A stretch of DNA of 64,000 nt from Epiperipatus broadwayi (Eukaryota > Onychophora > Udeonychophora > Euonychophora > Peripatidae). The stretch's first letter is position 1, and every line of letters starts with the position of its first letter. Below, piece after piece: positions 25,441 to 37,700 of this stretch. Below the pieces are notes generated by a model. That model did no database searches and was not told where the DNA came from. It was given only the letters and a program-made list of their open reading frames with translations. The stretch lies in NCBI GenBank assembly GCA_028023455.1, contig JAQFVV010000050.1:3412626-3476625 (forward strand). Reading direction: 5' to 3'. The translations under genes were made by a program, and so were the position numbers.

Positions 25441-26029
25441 TTTCTGTGGTTTTGTGTGTATTTTCATTTTACCAGATATTATGTTTATAGATGTACTTCA
25501 ACTTTTATGCTGATGCCCAGAATTGTTGCGACTTGGAACTTGGGGATCATAGTGGGCTATTTAAAACTTTTATATTTTTATTGGATGGAAAACTATGTTA
25601 TTTGAATCATTACATTTGCATAAAATTTTTATAATCTCATTTAAATTTACATTTTTAGATCATGGTAACAATAGATGAAATCCGTAACCACTCAACACAA
25701 GATCTTCATAATCGCAACTCAAAGAGCTAGAGTTATATATGATTGTAGAAATAGAGTGTAATTAAAAAGCTAGAGTTTAAACAGAATCTTTTTCTCTTTA
25801 AAAAAAAATTGAACAGAAGTCTGTGCTGGCTTACAACATAAATTATTTCAAATTGAGCTAATTTTATAACACAATTACATACATAGAAATATAAATATAT
25901 ATTAAAAGCATTAAAATATAACATAATCATAGAATTAAACGAAATAGCTTAATATTAAAAGGAAAAGCAACTATTTGTATTGAAAAAAAAAGTTTTTAAG
26001 TAGATATGTTTTATGGTTATTTATGAATC
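25441..26029. other. AT-rich spacer
   Basis: No feature was recognised. Confidence 0.4.
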
Positions 26030-26325
26030 TCAAATTTAGGCCCTTACAAGAAGAACAATAAAGATTTCAAATGACTTAATACAGTATGGTGATACATTTG
26101 TTGGAAGAAAAAAGATGGGATGAAAGCAAGATGGAGATTAAAAAACAAATGGGTATCATTGATATTATTGGAAAAATTAATGGACTGAAATAGACGTAGG
26201 CTGGACATATTTCTGAAGAAACATGATAATAGATGGACAGTTGGTTCGATAGTATGAACTGAACTTGGAAAATCTTTCATCTTGCAATGGACCGATAATA
26301 ACTGACAGTGATGATGATAATCATT
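26030..26325 (+). pseudogene. Highly degenerate LINE 3' end
   Basis: It follows the 3' end of the CFDP2-like LINE in order: a region like 'agacttggacacttaatag', an 'aaaattaatggactgaaatag' block matching the KIKRLKWSW coding, 'ctggacatat' (the GHI of GHIAR), 'gatggaca', then a jump to 'aacttgg...ctttcatcttgcaatggaccgataat' and a TGATGATGATAA tail. About 140 bp before the tail are deleted. It is far older than the copy at 28.3 kb. Confidence 0.75.
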
Positions 26326-28300
26326 TTATGCATATATATTCAATTACGATATTAATAATAATATTTTAAGCGCAAATTAAAATAATTTCTATAAGTAAAA
26401 ATTGAATGGAAGTTGTTTTTTTTTTAAAAAAGCAACATACCACAATAGATATTAATAATTCTCGATCTCATTTTAATCTTTAGATACGTATTAAAAATTA
26501 TGTATCTGTCAGCTTTTTTGTAATGTTAAAGATAGTATTTAAGCAAAGTGTCAAAATTTTGCGAGTATAAAATTAATTTTCATGATCAGTTTTACGAAAC
26601 CAATTCTTGAATCAACAGACAGATCAAAGATCAGTAATTTTTACGTGCAAACACGTAGTTTACCTCCGATGTCAAGAAGAATATAAATTTGTCGTAATAA
26701 AAATATCAATAAATAACCAAGTCAAATTTATTAATTTTAGTTATTAGTTACGCTTGAAATCATTTTGTCAATATTACTCACGGACACACTAAATGCTCCA
26801 ATCTTATAAAAACATTTGTCATAATAAAAACATAAAAGCCGTCATCCATTAGCAAATTGTCACATTAAATTAATGAAATTAAAATAAAGGAACTTTAGAA
26901 AAGAACACAAAAAAGGATCTTTTTTAGAACTGAAACTAAAATCGTTCGAGAGACATGTAACTATTATACATAATTTAATCCATATAATAAGAAATTTCAA
27001 TTTTACATATATATAAGTACGTAGCGTGTAATCTAAAAACATTTTCTTAAACTATAATTTGTAATAACTAAATTATGTTTAAAAGCCTTTAACTCTTAAT
27101 AAATATTACTACTATAATCCGACGTCACATATGTGTACAAAAATGTTTATTACACTGGTTGAACTCACAACTTTGATGATATTTACTTTAGATAAATGCA
27201 TTAACATTAATAATTATTATTGATTATTTATTAGACTAGACATTATTACATGGTTCTTAGGACGAATATAAACTTTTAAATTTTAGTTAAAGATTAATAT
27301 ATAGGATTTTTAACTTAAATTTAAACACATGGAAAAATTCAACTTATCTTTAACAATCATTCATTAATATAATGATCGTCTTAATTCCAGGAAGGCAAAA
27401 AAGAAAGTGAAAGAAATACAAAAAATTACAAAAAGAGTATGATTAGAGGGGATTTGAACACAGACTTTCTAGCTCCCTTCAGCTATCCATACCATCTAAT
27501 ATAACTTATACACATAACCACATACATGTGAAAAAGATAAATAATCTCTAATATACACATTTCATGATGAACCAGCAATTCATCAGTTGGTCAATGTTTA
27601 GCACAGCTTGGATGTCTGTGTTCAAATACCCTCTAAATACATATAAAAGTTCAATATATGCATTATAATTGTATTTAAAAAAAAGAGTATAATAAAAAAA
27701 AATGGAGATAGAATTATTAATCTTGGTACTAAAAACTGGAAATGTTATTTCTATAGAGACAATGTGGATGAATTCATCTTTATTTAAACCACAAAATTTG
27801 TCGTTATTAATTAACTTCAGCTTTACAATAAATATATAAAATTAATTGAAGCAATTGTAAATCTTCAACTTGCGGGATTATGGTTTGTTTTTAAATTCCA
27901 TACTCAGCTTCATGCTGACAAAAATGGAACCATCATCTTTATAGGAGCCATACTATAATCATCTTATCAAGTGATTTTAAAGACCACTTCTATTTCTGTC
28001 ACTGTAAAATCATCATTATAACATTAATATAATTTATGTTCTTTATTACTTTTTATAATGCTTTTTACAATCTACTATTGATAGTTTTAAATGCCCCAGT
28101 AATCTTCTTCAAAACTATAACAAACACAATACAAATACAAAAATACAAATCTACATGAACATATAATTTTACGTTATATATATATATATATATATATTCA
28201 ATGTTATAATCATTATTTATATACCCACATATATCTTTATATACATTTGTATATAATTATTACTTTAACTTTTTTATATCCTTTATTTATTAATCAATAC
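26326..28300. other. AT-rich spacer, possible SINE-like piece at 27.4-27.65 kb
   Basis: No gene was recognised. The block at 27440-27650 ('ggggatttgaacacagac' to 'ttgttcaaataccc'-type edges) resembles, in inverted orientation, part of the interspersed repeat seen twice at 46.6-47.6 kb, including the B-box-like GTTCAAAT sequence. Confidence 0.4.
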
Positions 28301-28304
28301 TTCC

Positions 28305-28725
28305 TATAACGATCTTTATGAATCTGAGACTTGGACACTTAATAGAAGAACAATACAGATATTTCAGACCACTCAAAGAACTATGGAAAGATGCATGTTG
28401 GGAGTAAGAAGAAGAGATCAAAAACGCAATATATGGGTAAGAGAACAAACAGGTGTTACTGACCTCATTGAAAAAATTGAAAGACTGAAGTGGAGTTGGG
28501 CTGGACATATTGCTAGAAGAGATGATAGTAGATGGACAATTGAAATCTTAAACTGGATTCCAAGAGATTGTAAAAGACCCAGAAGGATACCACATGTGAG
28601 ATGGATGGATAAAATAATAAAGTGTGCAGAGGTGATGTGGAGAAGAGAAGCTAAATATCAGAGAAGATGGATTGAACTTCGTGAAACTTTCATCCTGCAG
28701 TGGATTGATAATAGTTGATGATGAT
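28305..28725 (+). pseudogene. LINE 3'-end fragment with intact terminal frame
   Basis: It encodes the C-terminal tail of the LINE ORF without interruption from MERCMLGV (28383) through [24 protein letters not shown] and [16 protein letters not shown] to the 'FILQWIDNS' end and a TGATGATGATGA tail. Just upstream, 'ESETWTL'-like coding starts at about 28318, where the copy is 5'-truncated. Identity to the 39.6-42.7 kb copy is very high, so it is a recent insertion. The function of this C-terminal region in RTE-like LINEs is unknown; it lies after the RT domain. Confidence 0.9.
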
Positions 28726-28835
28726 GATGACTTCTTATAATCATTTAATTATTATTTTTATTTCATTTATTTTTTATTTTATTCTATTTAATTTATTTTT
28801 AATATTAACTCTAACATTATATTTTCATATTTTAG

Positions 28836-29020
<185 letters not shown>

Positions 29021-29537
29021 CCATTATATTAACATTCAATATGTAAAATTTGAAATACCAGGCACTCTTATACCTGGAGCCCAATTGTAAATATAAGGGA
29101 TTTGAACTCAGACTATAATTTAAGCCACTATTATCATTTTTTTTCAATTTAAATAAGTAATATCTGAAATTTAAAAATACTTAAAATCAGAATGTTTTTA
29201 ATCATGTAGAAATTTTTTTTATGGTTATTATTATTTTCACTCCTAAGTAATCCATAAATTTATTAATCATTATTTTAAGTTATTCCAGTAAATAACATAC
29301 TTTAAGTACTGTGTATTTTATCTTGATGATAGTTATTAGGATTCTTGTAATTCACATCTAGCTCTAAACTAATGGAAAGGGAAAAGTAATTGTATGAACA
29401 ACTATAATGATCTTATATATAATATACTTAAATGGCACTAAGATAATGGCTAGTTTTAATATCCACGGACTTTATGTTATAGATCGTATAATGACTGTTG
29501 CTTAATTTGGTACTTTTACTCTGAATGTTTATGACAT

Positions 29538-29632
29538 ATCATCATCATCATCATCATCAACCATTATTAATCCACTGCAGGATGAAGGTCTCTCCAAGTT
29601 TAATCTATCTTCTCTGATCTTTAGCTTTATGA
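29538..29632 (-). pseudogene. LINE 3'-terminal stub, about 95 bp
   Basis: On the plus strand the (ATC)n tail is followed by 'aaccattattaatccactgcaggatgaaggtct' and a reverse-complement match to the end of the LINE ORF, stopping near 29632. It is a severely 5'-truncated insertion in minus orientation. Confidence 0.85.
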
Positions 29633-30426
29633 CATATATTGATAAATATATTTTATCAATATATGTATATTAGTGATGTGGAATCCTTGCTTATTTACTG
29701 TTTTCACATTAATTTATTAATATTTATTTGTGTCTCTTATTATTATGATATATATATATATATATATATGTATATTGTAATGGGATGAAAAATAAAAGGT
29801 GAATTTGGGATAATACATGGTGAATATGGAGATATGGAAAACCATCATCATGCCCATAAAAAATAATTAAATTAATATAAAACATGAGCAGAGAGTCAGC
29901 ATAAAGAAAAACATAAAATGCATCTTGAGCATTACAGAGTATTAATTAAATCAAAACCAATCATCAATTATCAAGAAACAATCAAAATCAAAATCAATCA
30001 ATAATCATAAAATCAACAGTCAAACTGTCTGAATTTGAAAGAAGTCCATTATAGACCAGCTAATTATCTAGGTACTGCCAAAAATAGAGTGGAAATACAA
30101 CACAATTATCTAAATGCACATACTTAAGTGTTTATCCATCAGAATATAAAAAAATAATGCTGACATCCTGAAACATGCTGATCATCATTAATGTCATGGC
30201 CTTATAATACAATTAATGTACTGGCCATTTATAAATTTAATTTCTAGTAAAAATGTAAAATGTACTGCATAGACTTTAAAGGTGATACCTTTGTGTCATC
30301 CTGGATTATCATTGGAAATTCTAAACATCAACATAACCAATTATTCAAATATTAGCTATTTTTCTTTATTCTAGCTATAAAAACTCTATGAACTGTTACT
30401 GTGAGTATATATATATATATATATAT
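29633..30426. other. AT-rich spacer with TA tracts
   Basis: No feature was recognised. TA tracts lie at 29750-29770 and 30407-30426. The second directly abuts the LTR element. Confidence 0.45.
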
Positions 30427-31185
30427 TGTGCCCTTGTCTGTAGATCATAGGTAGGGTAGAAAGGTCAATTATGAAAAAAAATTTAAATTTTAAGTTATAT
30501 TTAAGTGATATAAAAGTACTAATAGATTTGTAATACAATTTTAAGCTAAAATACCTAACAGATAACAGTATAATAAAGTATTTTAAAAAGTAAACAGTTA
30601 AATAAAGTTTTAATATCATTGCTTATGGTTGTGAAAGCTGGCCATACAAAATAACACAGCTATAGACAGTTAAAATTATAGTAATGATTAGAATATAATA
30701 TTTTCAGAATTAATAGTTTAAATAAATGAAAGATAATATTATAATTAGTCAAAATTAATAGGGTATATTTTTATTAATAAACTTCGGGATGGTGAGAATT
30801 ATATTTAGTCCTATAAGTTTCAATTTATTTTTCAAAATTTAGAAAGTACATTAGTTTTGGTAATTTAAACCGAGACATAAATAAAAGATCATTTTTGTAA
30901 AGTTAATAGACACGTGATCGTATATTACATGCTTTCACGCACACACACACTTGGTAAATAATAATAAAGTTTGTGAATTTAAAACTAGATATAATTGTCA
31001 TCTATCATAAAAATTAAAGTTTAAAATATTATAGATTGTCTTAATAATTATTTTAAAGATCAAATAATAATTTTATCAAACTATGATTAAATTTAATAAT
31101 ATTAAGTTAAAGTAATATTCCAGACATTACGTCATAAATATTTATTTAAAAAGTACAATTTATCATCCAAAATAGAATGACTAAT

Positions 31186-31240
31186 ATTGTTCGCGCTAAA
31201 AACAAATATTGACCAATCAACAGATTTAAATTGGCAAGAA
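31186..31240 (+). promoter_or_regulatory. E2F-like site and two opposed CCAAT boxes in U3 (first LTR)
   Basis: TTCGCGCTAA (31190-31199) matches an E2F-type site. CCAAT (31213-31217) and its inverse ATTGG (31230-31234) follow within 40 bp. This is a rare CG-containing block in an AT-rich U3 and is conserved in the second LTR at 35848-35892. The spacing looks like a TATA-less cell-cycle promoter, with a possible first exon and donor (GAAG|GTAACC, about 31295) just downstream. This is inference from motifs only. Confidence 0.4.
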
Positions 31241-31430
31241 AAAAAATCTAGGATAGACAGAAGCGAGAGATGGAATGTGAAAGTTGAAGAGGAAGGTAAC
31301 CTTTTTGAATTGCTTGTAACATCGAAGCTGAAAAAAGTAATATAAATTTATAAATTAATAATTATTCTAAAGTTAGTCTTGAACAGATAATATAATTTTG
31401 TATCCAGAAAGATGATTTGCTAATTTCTAC

Positions 31431-31661
31431 GTGATCTTACCAGTGGATTTGATCAAATTTGACCATTCAGCCTACAATAAAATGGAAATACCAAGAATAA
31501 TAATTGAAATAATTATTGAAAGAAAAATGAGTGAAAATTGTATAAGTTTTGTATTATTTGTGCTCAACCAGAAATTAAATCCTATAACTAGGAAAAATAC
31601 AAAGGAAAAGCTGTGTGAAAATATAAGAAAGCAACTATTTGCTATCGAGAGAATCTTATGA
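31431..31661 (+). CDS. Small U3 ORF, unknown protein (first LTR copy)
   Basis: 76 codons starting MILPVDLIKF. The first ~55 residues are the same as in the 3' LTR apart from one silent or near-silent change. After that the two copies diverge through indels (NPIT is the last shared block), and a frameshift here cuts off a continuation of about 30 codons that is open in another frame. No known domain is recognised: the sequence has a basic/acidic amphipathic stretch (IIIEIIIERK) and no membrane segment. An upstream TTACCAG could be a splice acceptor, so the ATG may be internal to an exon. Confidence 0.35.
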   Translation: MILPVDLIKFDHSAYNKMEIPRIIIEIIIERKMSENCISFVLFVLNQKLNPITRKNTKEKLCENIRKQLFAIERIL

Positions 31662-32210
31662 CGAACATTTGTTTTATAAGTATTTAAAACTAAGTCATAT
31701 TTCTCAATGGAAAAATTATAATATGTTTCTCGAGTATATAGTAAAATAGTGATAAAGAAAAATATGTTATATTAAAGGAAACATTATTTAAAAAAATATA
31801 GTTTTAAAAATTTAAAATAGAAGAAAAGGCATAGTCCTGCATAAAGTGCTATATGAATTTACTAAGAGGAACTTGGATTTTTATCTTATCATAGAAAAAA
31901 GGAAAAGATATTAAATGGAAAGAATATTATTTTAAACAGATATAATTAATCACTAAAATGAGGAAAATGGATCCATGGAAATAAAGAAAAATTTATTGAA
32001 TTTTTAAAATAAAGTACAAGATGCATCGAGGGAAAACCAAGCGCGCGGGGGAAAAAGCTAGCAGACTATGTAAAGGAGATCTCAAGAATAAGTGGAAAAA
32101 GATGAAGAAAATTAAGGATCATCATCCAAGAAGAATTAATAAACAGAATTAAAAGTTTAAATTAGAACATTAAGTGACTGAAGAAAATAAAATATAATTT
32201 TTTGTTTTAG

Positions 32211-32553
32211 CTTTGCAATGAACGATTTTCCAAGCGAGTCCAACAAAGCTGTATCGTAAATATAGTTTTAATTATTTTTTTTTATTGTATTTAAAGTATA
32301 AAATTTGAATTAGCTTAGGGAAACATATAAACATAAATTTTATAATAATTATATTTAAATATACGAGCTAATGGAATGAGAGAAATATTAGTATAAATAA
32401 AAATATGTGTATGGAAAATTTTAAATACCTACTAGAAGTCCTGGAATGGAGAAGTTTACAAATACGATCCAGAGGATAGAGATCGTTGGTAATTTTAATA
32501 TTATTGGTAATATGTAATATATTTTTTTTATAGGTCATCTATTAATGAATGAA
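32211..32553 (+). other. Three consecutive mini-exon candidates in U3
   Basis: Segments 32211-32255, 32436-32488 and 32534-32553 each have an acceptor (TTTTGTTTTAG, ACCTACTAG, TTTTTTATAG) and a donor (GTAAAT, GTAATT, GTATGA). Joined in order they stay open in one frame from an ATG at 32218, and also in a second frame that ends in a stop in the third segment. The block is conserved in the second LTR near 36840-37185. No protein family is recognised. It could be chance in AT-rich DNA, but three compatible splice pairs in 340 bp is unusual. Confidence 0.3.
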
Positions 32554-32947
32554 GTATGAAAGATGTTAAAAGTTATAAGTACACATTTATCCAACATCAA
32601 ACATATATTTAAGAGAGTAGTAAAATTTTAAAATGTGCATGCAATAAATAATCTAAAAATGATTAATAATAAGTAGCATATTAATTATGTGATTCTTTTG
32701 AGTTTTATATTGAAAATATTCAAATAGTTTAGAACAGTAGAGATAGAAATATACGAGAAGTATAGTAAAGAATTTTCTTAAGAATAGCTGTATAGTTGAA
32801 TAAAAATGAATTTTATTATTATTAGCAAGGTAGACAGAGAATTTGTCGATGTAATGAAGAGATGAATCTGAAGAAATCAATCAGATAGTGACTTGGGAGT
32901 ACTGATGTCAAAGGAAACCAAGAGGATGTTTTATTAAACTATAAGGA

Positions 32948-33082
32948 ATGAAATATGTGGATCATAATTATTTGTGTGACTTCAGTGTAGATAACTTCGC
33001 CCTACAACTGAGCACATATATTCTGGACAGTGTTTTTTACATATCTTTGAAACTTTCTGATGTGATGAAGCTGAAGAAATAG
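32948..33082 (+). CDS. 44-codon U3 ORF, unknown protein (first LTR copy)
   Basis: It starts MKYVDHNYLC and ends VMKLKK. It uses balanced codons with little low complexity, unlike the surrounding DNA. The second LTR has the same ORF at 37566-37700 with identical sequence. Downstream (33137-33334) another short frame ends at a near-perfect donor (GAAA|GTAAGT at 33294). No family match is recognised. Confidence 0.3.
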   Translation: MKYVDHNYLCDFSVDNFALQLSTYILDSVFYISLKLSDVMKLKK

Positions 33083-33960
33083 CTTTAGCATCCTTCCAAT
33101 ACTAGAGGCAGATAGACAGATAAAAGTCACTCCTCTATGGCGTCCTTAAATTCACTGTGCCATGATTGTCAAAGTTTTATAAAGGATAATATCTTGTTTA
33201 TTTTCTTCCGACATCTATATCTTCGCTATCTTGATTTCATGAAAATACATCGTCAGGGAGATAATTTTATAGAAATGATACATAAGATAGAAAGTAAGTT
33301 AGATAGTAGTTATGTAAGAATAGTTATTTACTAGAGTAAAGTAGAATTGTATAAGTCCAAAGTGAAAGTATAAGTATTATAAAAGATGAAGAATCATATG
33401 ATATAATTTTAAAACCAATTGCTAAACTGATATAATTTTAAAGGAAAAAACCTTAGAATTAAGTTTTAAAACAATAATAAGATTTTAAAATATTGTACGT
33501 GAGATTTAGTAAAAGAGATTGCATGTTTATTTGGAAAATGAGTTAAAGAAATGTATAACAAAAATGTGTATTTGTACATAGTGTGTGGATAATGTTAATT
33601 GCTATATAAAGTTAAGGATGGGATCAAAATTTTATCAGTAATTATATTATGATTGATAATAAAAGGAACATGAAAATATCATAAGGATTAAATTCTGTAT
33701 TATTCCATACTAACAAAAATAAGTATAATTTTGTAATTTTGTATAACTTTACATAACAGTAAAGATCTTATAGAAATATAATTTTGAAATTATAAGGACA
33801 TAATGTCAAATAGAAAAGTTTAATGGATAGAAATTTTGTGTATTCAGCTAAGCTCAAAACATGTATCCAATAATAATAATATTGTAAAATACTTTTGTAA
33901 TTATTAATGGTAAAAGGGTAAAATAAAATTCGATAATAATAATGTTAAGACATCAACGGG

Positions 33961-33968
33961 TATAAATA
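33961..33968 (+). promoter_or_regulatory. TATA box of the 5' LTR
   Basis: TATAAATA preceded by CGGG. A start site about 30 bp downstream (near 33990) would put the AATAAA inside a short R region. The same box is at 38584-38591 in the second LTR. Confidence 0.55.
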
Positions 33969-34037
33969 AAAGTTTGTGATAAGTAAATAGGGATATCCGC
34001 TGTAAATAATGTACAAAGTGTTATTTGTTATAATGTT

Positions 34038-34092
34038 AATAAAATGTTATAAAATTTTATTAGTAAGCTTTGTGTCTTGGTTGTTGTTTTTT
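34038..34092 (+). terminator. Polyadenylation signal and GT-rich element, 5' LTR
   Basis: AATAAA (34038-34043) is followed about 27-50 bp later by a TGTGTCTTGGTTGTTG-type tract, the usual arrangement of a cleavage and polyadenylation site. The second LTR has the same at 38661-38713. Confidence 0.6.
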
Positions 34093-34988
34093 CCTACACA
34101 TGAAATGCATGAAATCACAACGCACGTTTATAATTAAACATGTTTATGATTTTGCACAGGATAATAAATATTAGAAATTTTAATAATTTATTTTGTTTTA
34201 TTTACATAATAAAATGAAAGAAGTATAAGTAGAACAGGTATTGGTCATGGGTTAATTGCCACAATATTTAAGTAAAATATATGCGAACGTTACCACATAA
34301 CTTTTGATTATCGGATTAATAAATGTTACCACGAAAATATTTAATACATCTAGAAAGAAAAGAAGATTATATTATTTTATTATTGTCATTGTTCTTATTA
34401 ATTAGTTATTCGTTACGTAGTGAATTATGACATAAAATTCCCTTATCATAATTTACTATGGCAATATGAAATCAGTTTTAATTACAATTTATGAACCTGA
34501 GATTTAATTATTTATTTACTTATTGATTTATCTATTTGATTTGATATGATTTGATTAATTTAACTCTATTTTATTTAATTAATTTATTTATGTGAGCTAG
34601 AATTTGTTTTAAAAATATTAAGATATGATAAAAGTTTTAAAAGTCGTAGGAATGCTATTAGTCAATTATTTAGGATAGTGTTCTTATGCCATTGGGATAG
34701 TATCTCAATGATCTCTCGTCTTGTTCCTTTGTCATTGCTCAGGTCTCATGGGAATAATGAAAGATATTTGTGTTGATTCATTTCTAGACATGACTAGATT
34801 TATAAAATTCTGAGCTAGTAATTGTTTTATTAAAATCATAATAATATGTTTGATAGACTGAGCTAGAGAACCCGGAATTATTATTAATGTTAATTATTAT
34901 TGACCGGAAATAAATAAGTAAAGAAAATCCGGAATAGTTAGTATATTCTTGGCATGTTGTTATTATTATGGAGCGGGGGAAGGTTACA

Positions 34989-35085
34989 GACGGGAGAGAA
35001 TTTGTAAAATAAAGAATGTTAATAAATAAAGTAGATATTAAACTGAATATTTAATTTAAAATTTTTTATTCGAAGGGGGAAGTTA
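34989..35085 (+). other. 97-bp interior of the LTR element with polypurine tract
   Basis: This is the only DNA between the two LTRs. It begins GACGGGAGAG and ends with a polypurine tract (35072-35082) and TTA before the second LTR. It is too short to code for anything. In a non-autonomous retroelement it would hold the priming and packaging signals. A canonical TGG-starting primer-binding site is not visible at its left edge. Confidence 0.55.
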
Positions 35086-36087
35086 TGTGCCCTTGTCTGT
35101 AGATCATAGGTAGGGTAGAAAGGTCAATTATGAAAAAAATTTTAAATTTTAAGTTATATTTAAGTGATATAAAAGTACTAATAGATTTGTAATACAATTT
35201 TAAGCTAAAATACCTAACAGATAACAGTATAATAAAGTATTTTAAAAAGTAAACAGTTAAATAAAGTTTTAATATCATTGCATATGGTTGTGAAAGCTGG
35301 CCATACAAAATAACACAGCTATAGATAGTTAAAATTATAGTAACAATTGGAATATAATATTTAGAATTAACAGATTAAATAAATGAAATATAATCTTATA
35401 ATTAGTCAAAATTAATAGGGTATATTTTTTATTAATAAACTTCGGGATGGTGAGAATTATATTTAGTCCTATAAGTTTCAATTTATTTTTCAAAAATTAG
35501 AAAATACATTAGTTTTGGTAATTTAAACCGAGACATAAATAAAAGATTATTTTTGTAGAGTGAATAGACACGTGATCGTATATTACATGCTTTCACGCAC
35601 ACACACACTTGGTAAATAATAATAAAGTTTGTGAATTTAAAACTAGATATAATTGTCATCTATCATAAAAATTAAAGTTTAAAATATTATAGATTGTCTT
35701 AATAATTATTTTAAAGATCAAATAATAATTTTATCAAACTATGATTAAATTTAATAATATTAAGTTAAAGTAATATTCCAGACATTACGTCATAAATATT
35801 TATTTAAAAAGTACAATTTATCATCCAAAATAGAATGACTAATATTGTTCGCGCTAAAAACAAATATTGACCAATCAACGGATTTAAATTGGCAAGAAAA
35901 AAATCTAAGATAGACAGAAGCGGGAGATGGAATGTGAAAGTTGAAGAGGAAGGTAACCTTTTTGAATTGCTTGTAACATCGAAGCTGAAAAAAGTAATAT
36001 AAATTTATAAATTAATAATTATTCTAAAGTTAGTCTTGAACAGATAATATAATTTTGTATCCAGAAAGATGATTTGCTAATTTCTAC

Positions 36088-36339
36088 GTGATCTTACCAG
36101 TGGATTTAATCAAATTTGACCATTCAGCCTACAATAAAATGGAAATACCAAGAATAATAATTGAAATAATTATTGAAAGAAAAATGAGTGAAAATTGTAT
36201 AAGTTTTGTATTATTTGTGCTCAACCAGAAATTAAATCCTATAACTTGGAAAAAAAAGGAAAAGGGAAAATATAAGAAAGAAACTATTGCTATCGAGAGA
36301 ACTTATGACGAACATTTGTTTTATAAGTATTTAAACTAA
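36088..36339 (+). CDS. Small U3 ORF, unknown protein (second LTR copy)
   Basis: 83 codons starting MILPVDLIKF, the counterpart of the ORF at 31431. It runs through the indel zone and ends ...DEHLFYKYLN, a tail the first copy also encodes but out of frame. Retention of the same start and N-terminal 55 residues in both LTRs is expected from their recent common origin, and so does not by itself prove selection. Confidence 0.35.
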   Translation: MILPVDLIKFDHSAYNKMEIPRIIIEIIIERKMSENCISFVLFVLNQKLNPITWKKKEKGKYKKETIAIERTYDEHLFYKYLN

Positions 36340-37565
36340 GTCATATTTCTATAAGAAAATCATAATAAGCGTTAAGTATATAGAAAAGATGAGGAAGAAA
36401 AGATGTTATATTAAAGGAAAAACATTATTTAAAATATAGTTTCTAAATTAAAAATAGAAGAAAAGCCATAGTCCTGTATAAAGTGCTATATGAACTTACT
36501 AAGAGGAACCTAACATTTTTATCTCATCATAGAAAAAAGGAAAAGATATTGAATGGAAAGAATATTATTTTAAACAGATATAATTAATCACTAAAATGAG
36601 GAAAATGGATCCATGGAAATAAAGAAAAATTTGTTGAATTTTTAAAATAAAGTACAAGATGCATCGAGGAAACCAAGCGCGGGGAAAAGCTAGCAGACTA
36701 TGTAAAGGAACTCAAGAATAAGTGGAAAAAGATGAAGAAAATTAAGGACATCGTCCAAGAAGAATTAATAAACAGAATTAAAAGTTTAAATTAGAACATT
36801 AAGTGACTGAAGAAAATAAAATATAATTTTTTGTTTTAGCTTTGCAATGAACGATTTTCCAAGCGAGTCCAACAAAGCTGTATCGTAAATATAGTTTTAA
36901 TTATTTTTTTTTATTGTATTTAAAGTATAAAATTTGAATTAGCTTAGGGAAACATATAAACATAAATTTTATAATAATTATATTTAAATATACGAGCTAA
37001 TGGAATGAGAGAAATATTAGTATAAATAAAAATGTGTGTATGGAAAATTTTAAATACCTACTAGAAGTCCTGGAATGGAGAAGTTTACAAATACGATCCA
37101 GAGGATAGAGATCGTTGGTAATTTTAATATTATTGGTAATATGTAATATATTTTTTTTTATAGGTCATCTATTAATGAATGAAGTATGAAGTTTAAAAGT
37201 TATAAGTACACTTTATCCAACATCAAACATATATTTAAGAGATAGTAAATTTTAAATGACAATAAATAATCTAAAAATGATTAATAATAAGTAGCATATT
37301 AATTATGTGATTCTTTTGAGTTTTATATTGAAAATATTCAAATAGTTTATAACAGTAGAGATAGAAATATACGAGAAGTATAGTAAAGAATTTTCTTAAG
37401 AATAGCTGTATAGTTAAATAAAAATGAATTTTATTATTATTAGCAAAGTAGACAGAGAATTTGTCGATGTAATGAAGAGATGAATCTGAAGAAATCAATC
37501 AGATAGTGACTTGGGAGTACTGATGTCAAAGGAAACCAAGAGGATGTTTTATTAAACTATAAGGA

Positions 37566-37700
37566 ATGAAATATGTGGATCATAATTATTTGTGTGACTT
37601 CAGTGTAGATAACTTCGCCCTACAACTGAGCACATATATTCTGGACAGTGTTTTTTACATATCTTTGAAACTTTCTGATGTGATGAAGCTGAAGAAATAG
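37566..37700 (+). CDS. 44-codon U3 ORF, unknown protein (second LTR copy)
   Basis: Identical in length and sequence to the ORF at 32948-33082. The frame downstream that is open in the first LTR (33137-33334) is broken here by single-base differences around 37790-37850. Confidence 0.3.
   Translation: MKYVDHNYLCDFSVDNFALQLSTYILDSVFYISLKLSDVMKLKK

Larger units (their letters stand above)
30427..34988 (+). repeat. 5' LTR (4562 bp)
   Basis: It runs from TGTGCCC to ...GGTTACA. Inferred parts: U3 about 30427-33990, R about 33990-34070, U5 about 34070-34988. Compared with the second copy it carries many 1-4 base insertions in homopolymers and GC-rich spots (for example around 32030-32110 and 32570-32640), a pattern resembling long-read error as much as biological decay. 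Confidence 0.65.

Noticed and set aside
30386-30619. Minus-strand frames at the LTR starts (30386 and 35066)
   Set aside because: They are hydrophobic low-complexity translations of AT-rich DNA that run out of the LTR into a TA tract in one copy and into the interior in the other. No family signature was seen.
32653-32880. 75-codon minus-strand frames duplicated at 32653 and 37271
   Set aside because: Both lie antisense in the LTR U3, are low-complexity Phe/Leu/Tyr-rich, and are duplicated only because the LTR is.
34970-35005. Primer-binding site starting TGG at 34969
   Set aside because: TGGAGCGGG lies inside both LTRs and its complement does not look like a tRNA 3' end, so no primer-binding site is called.
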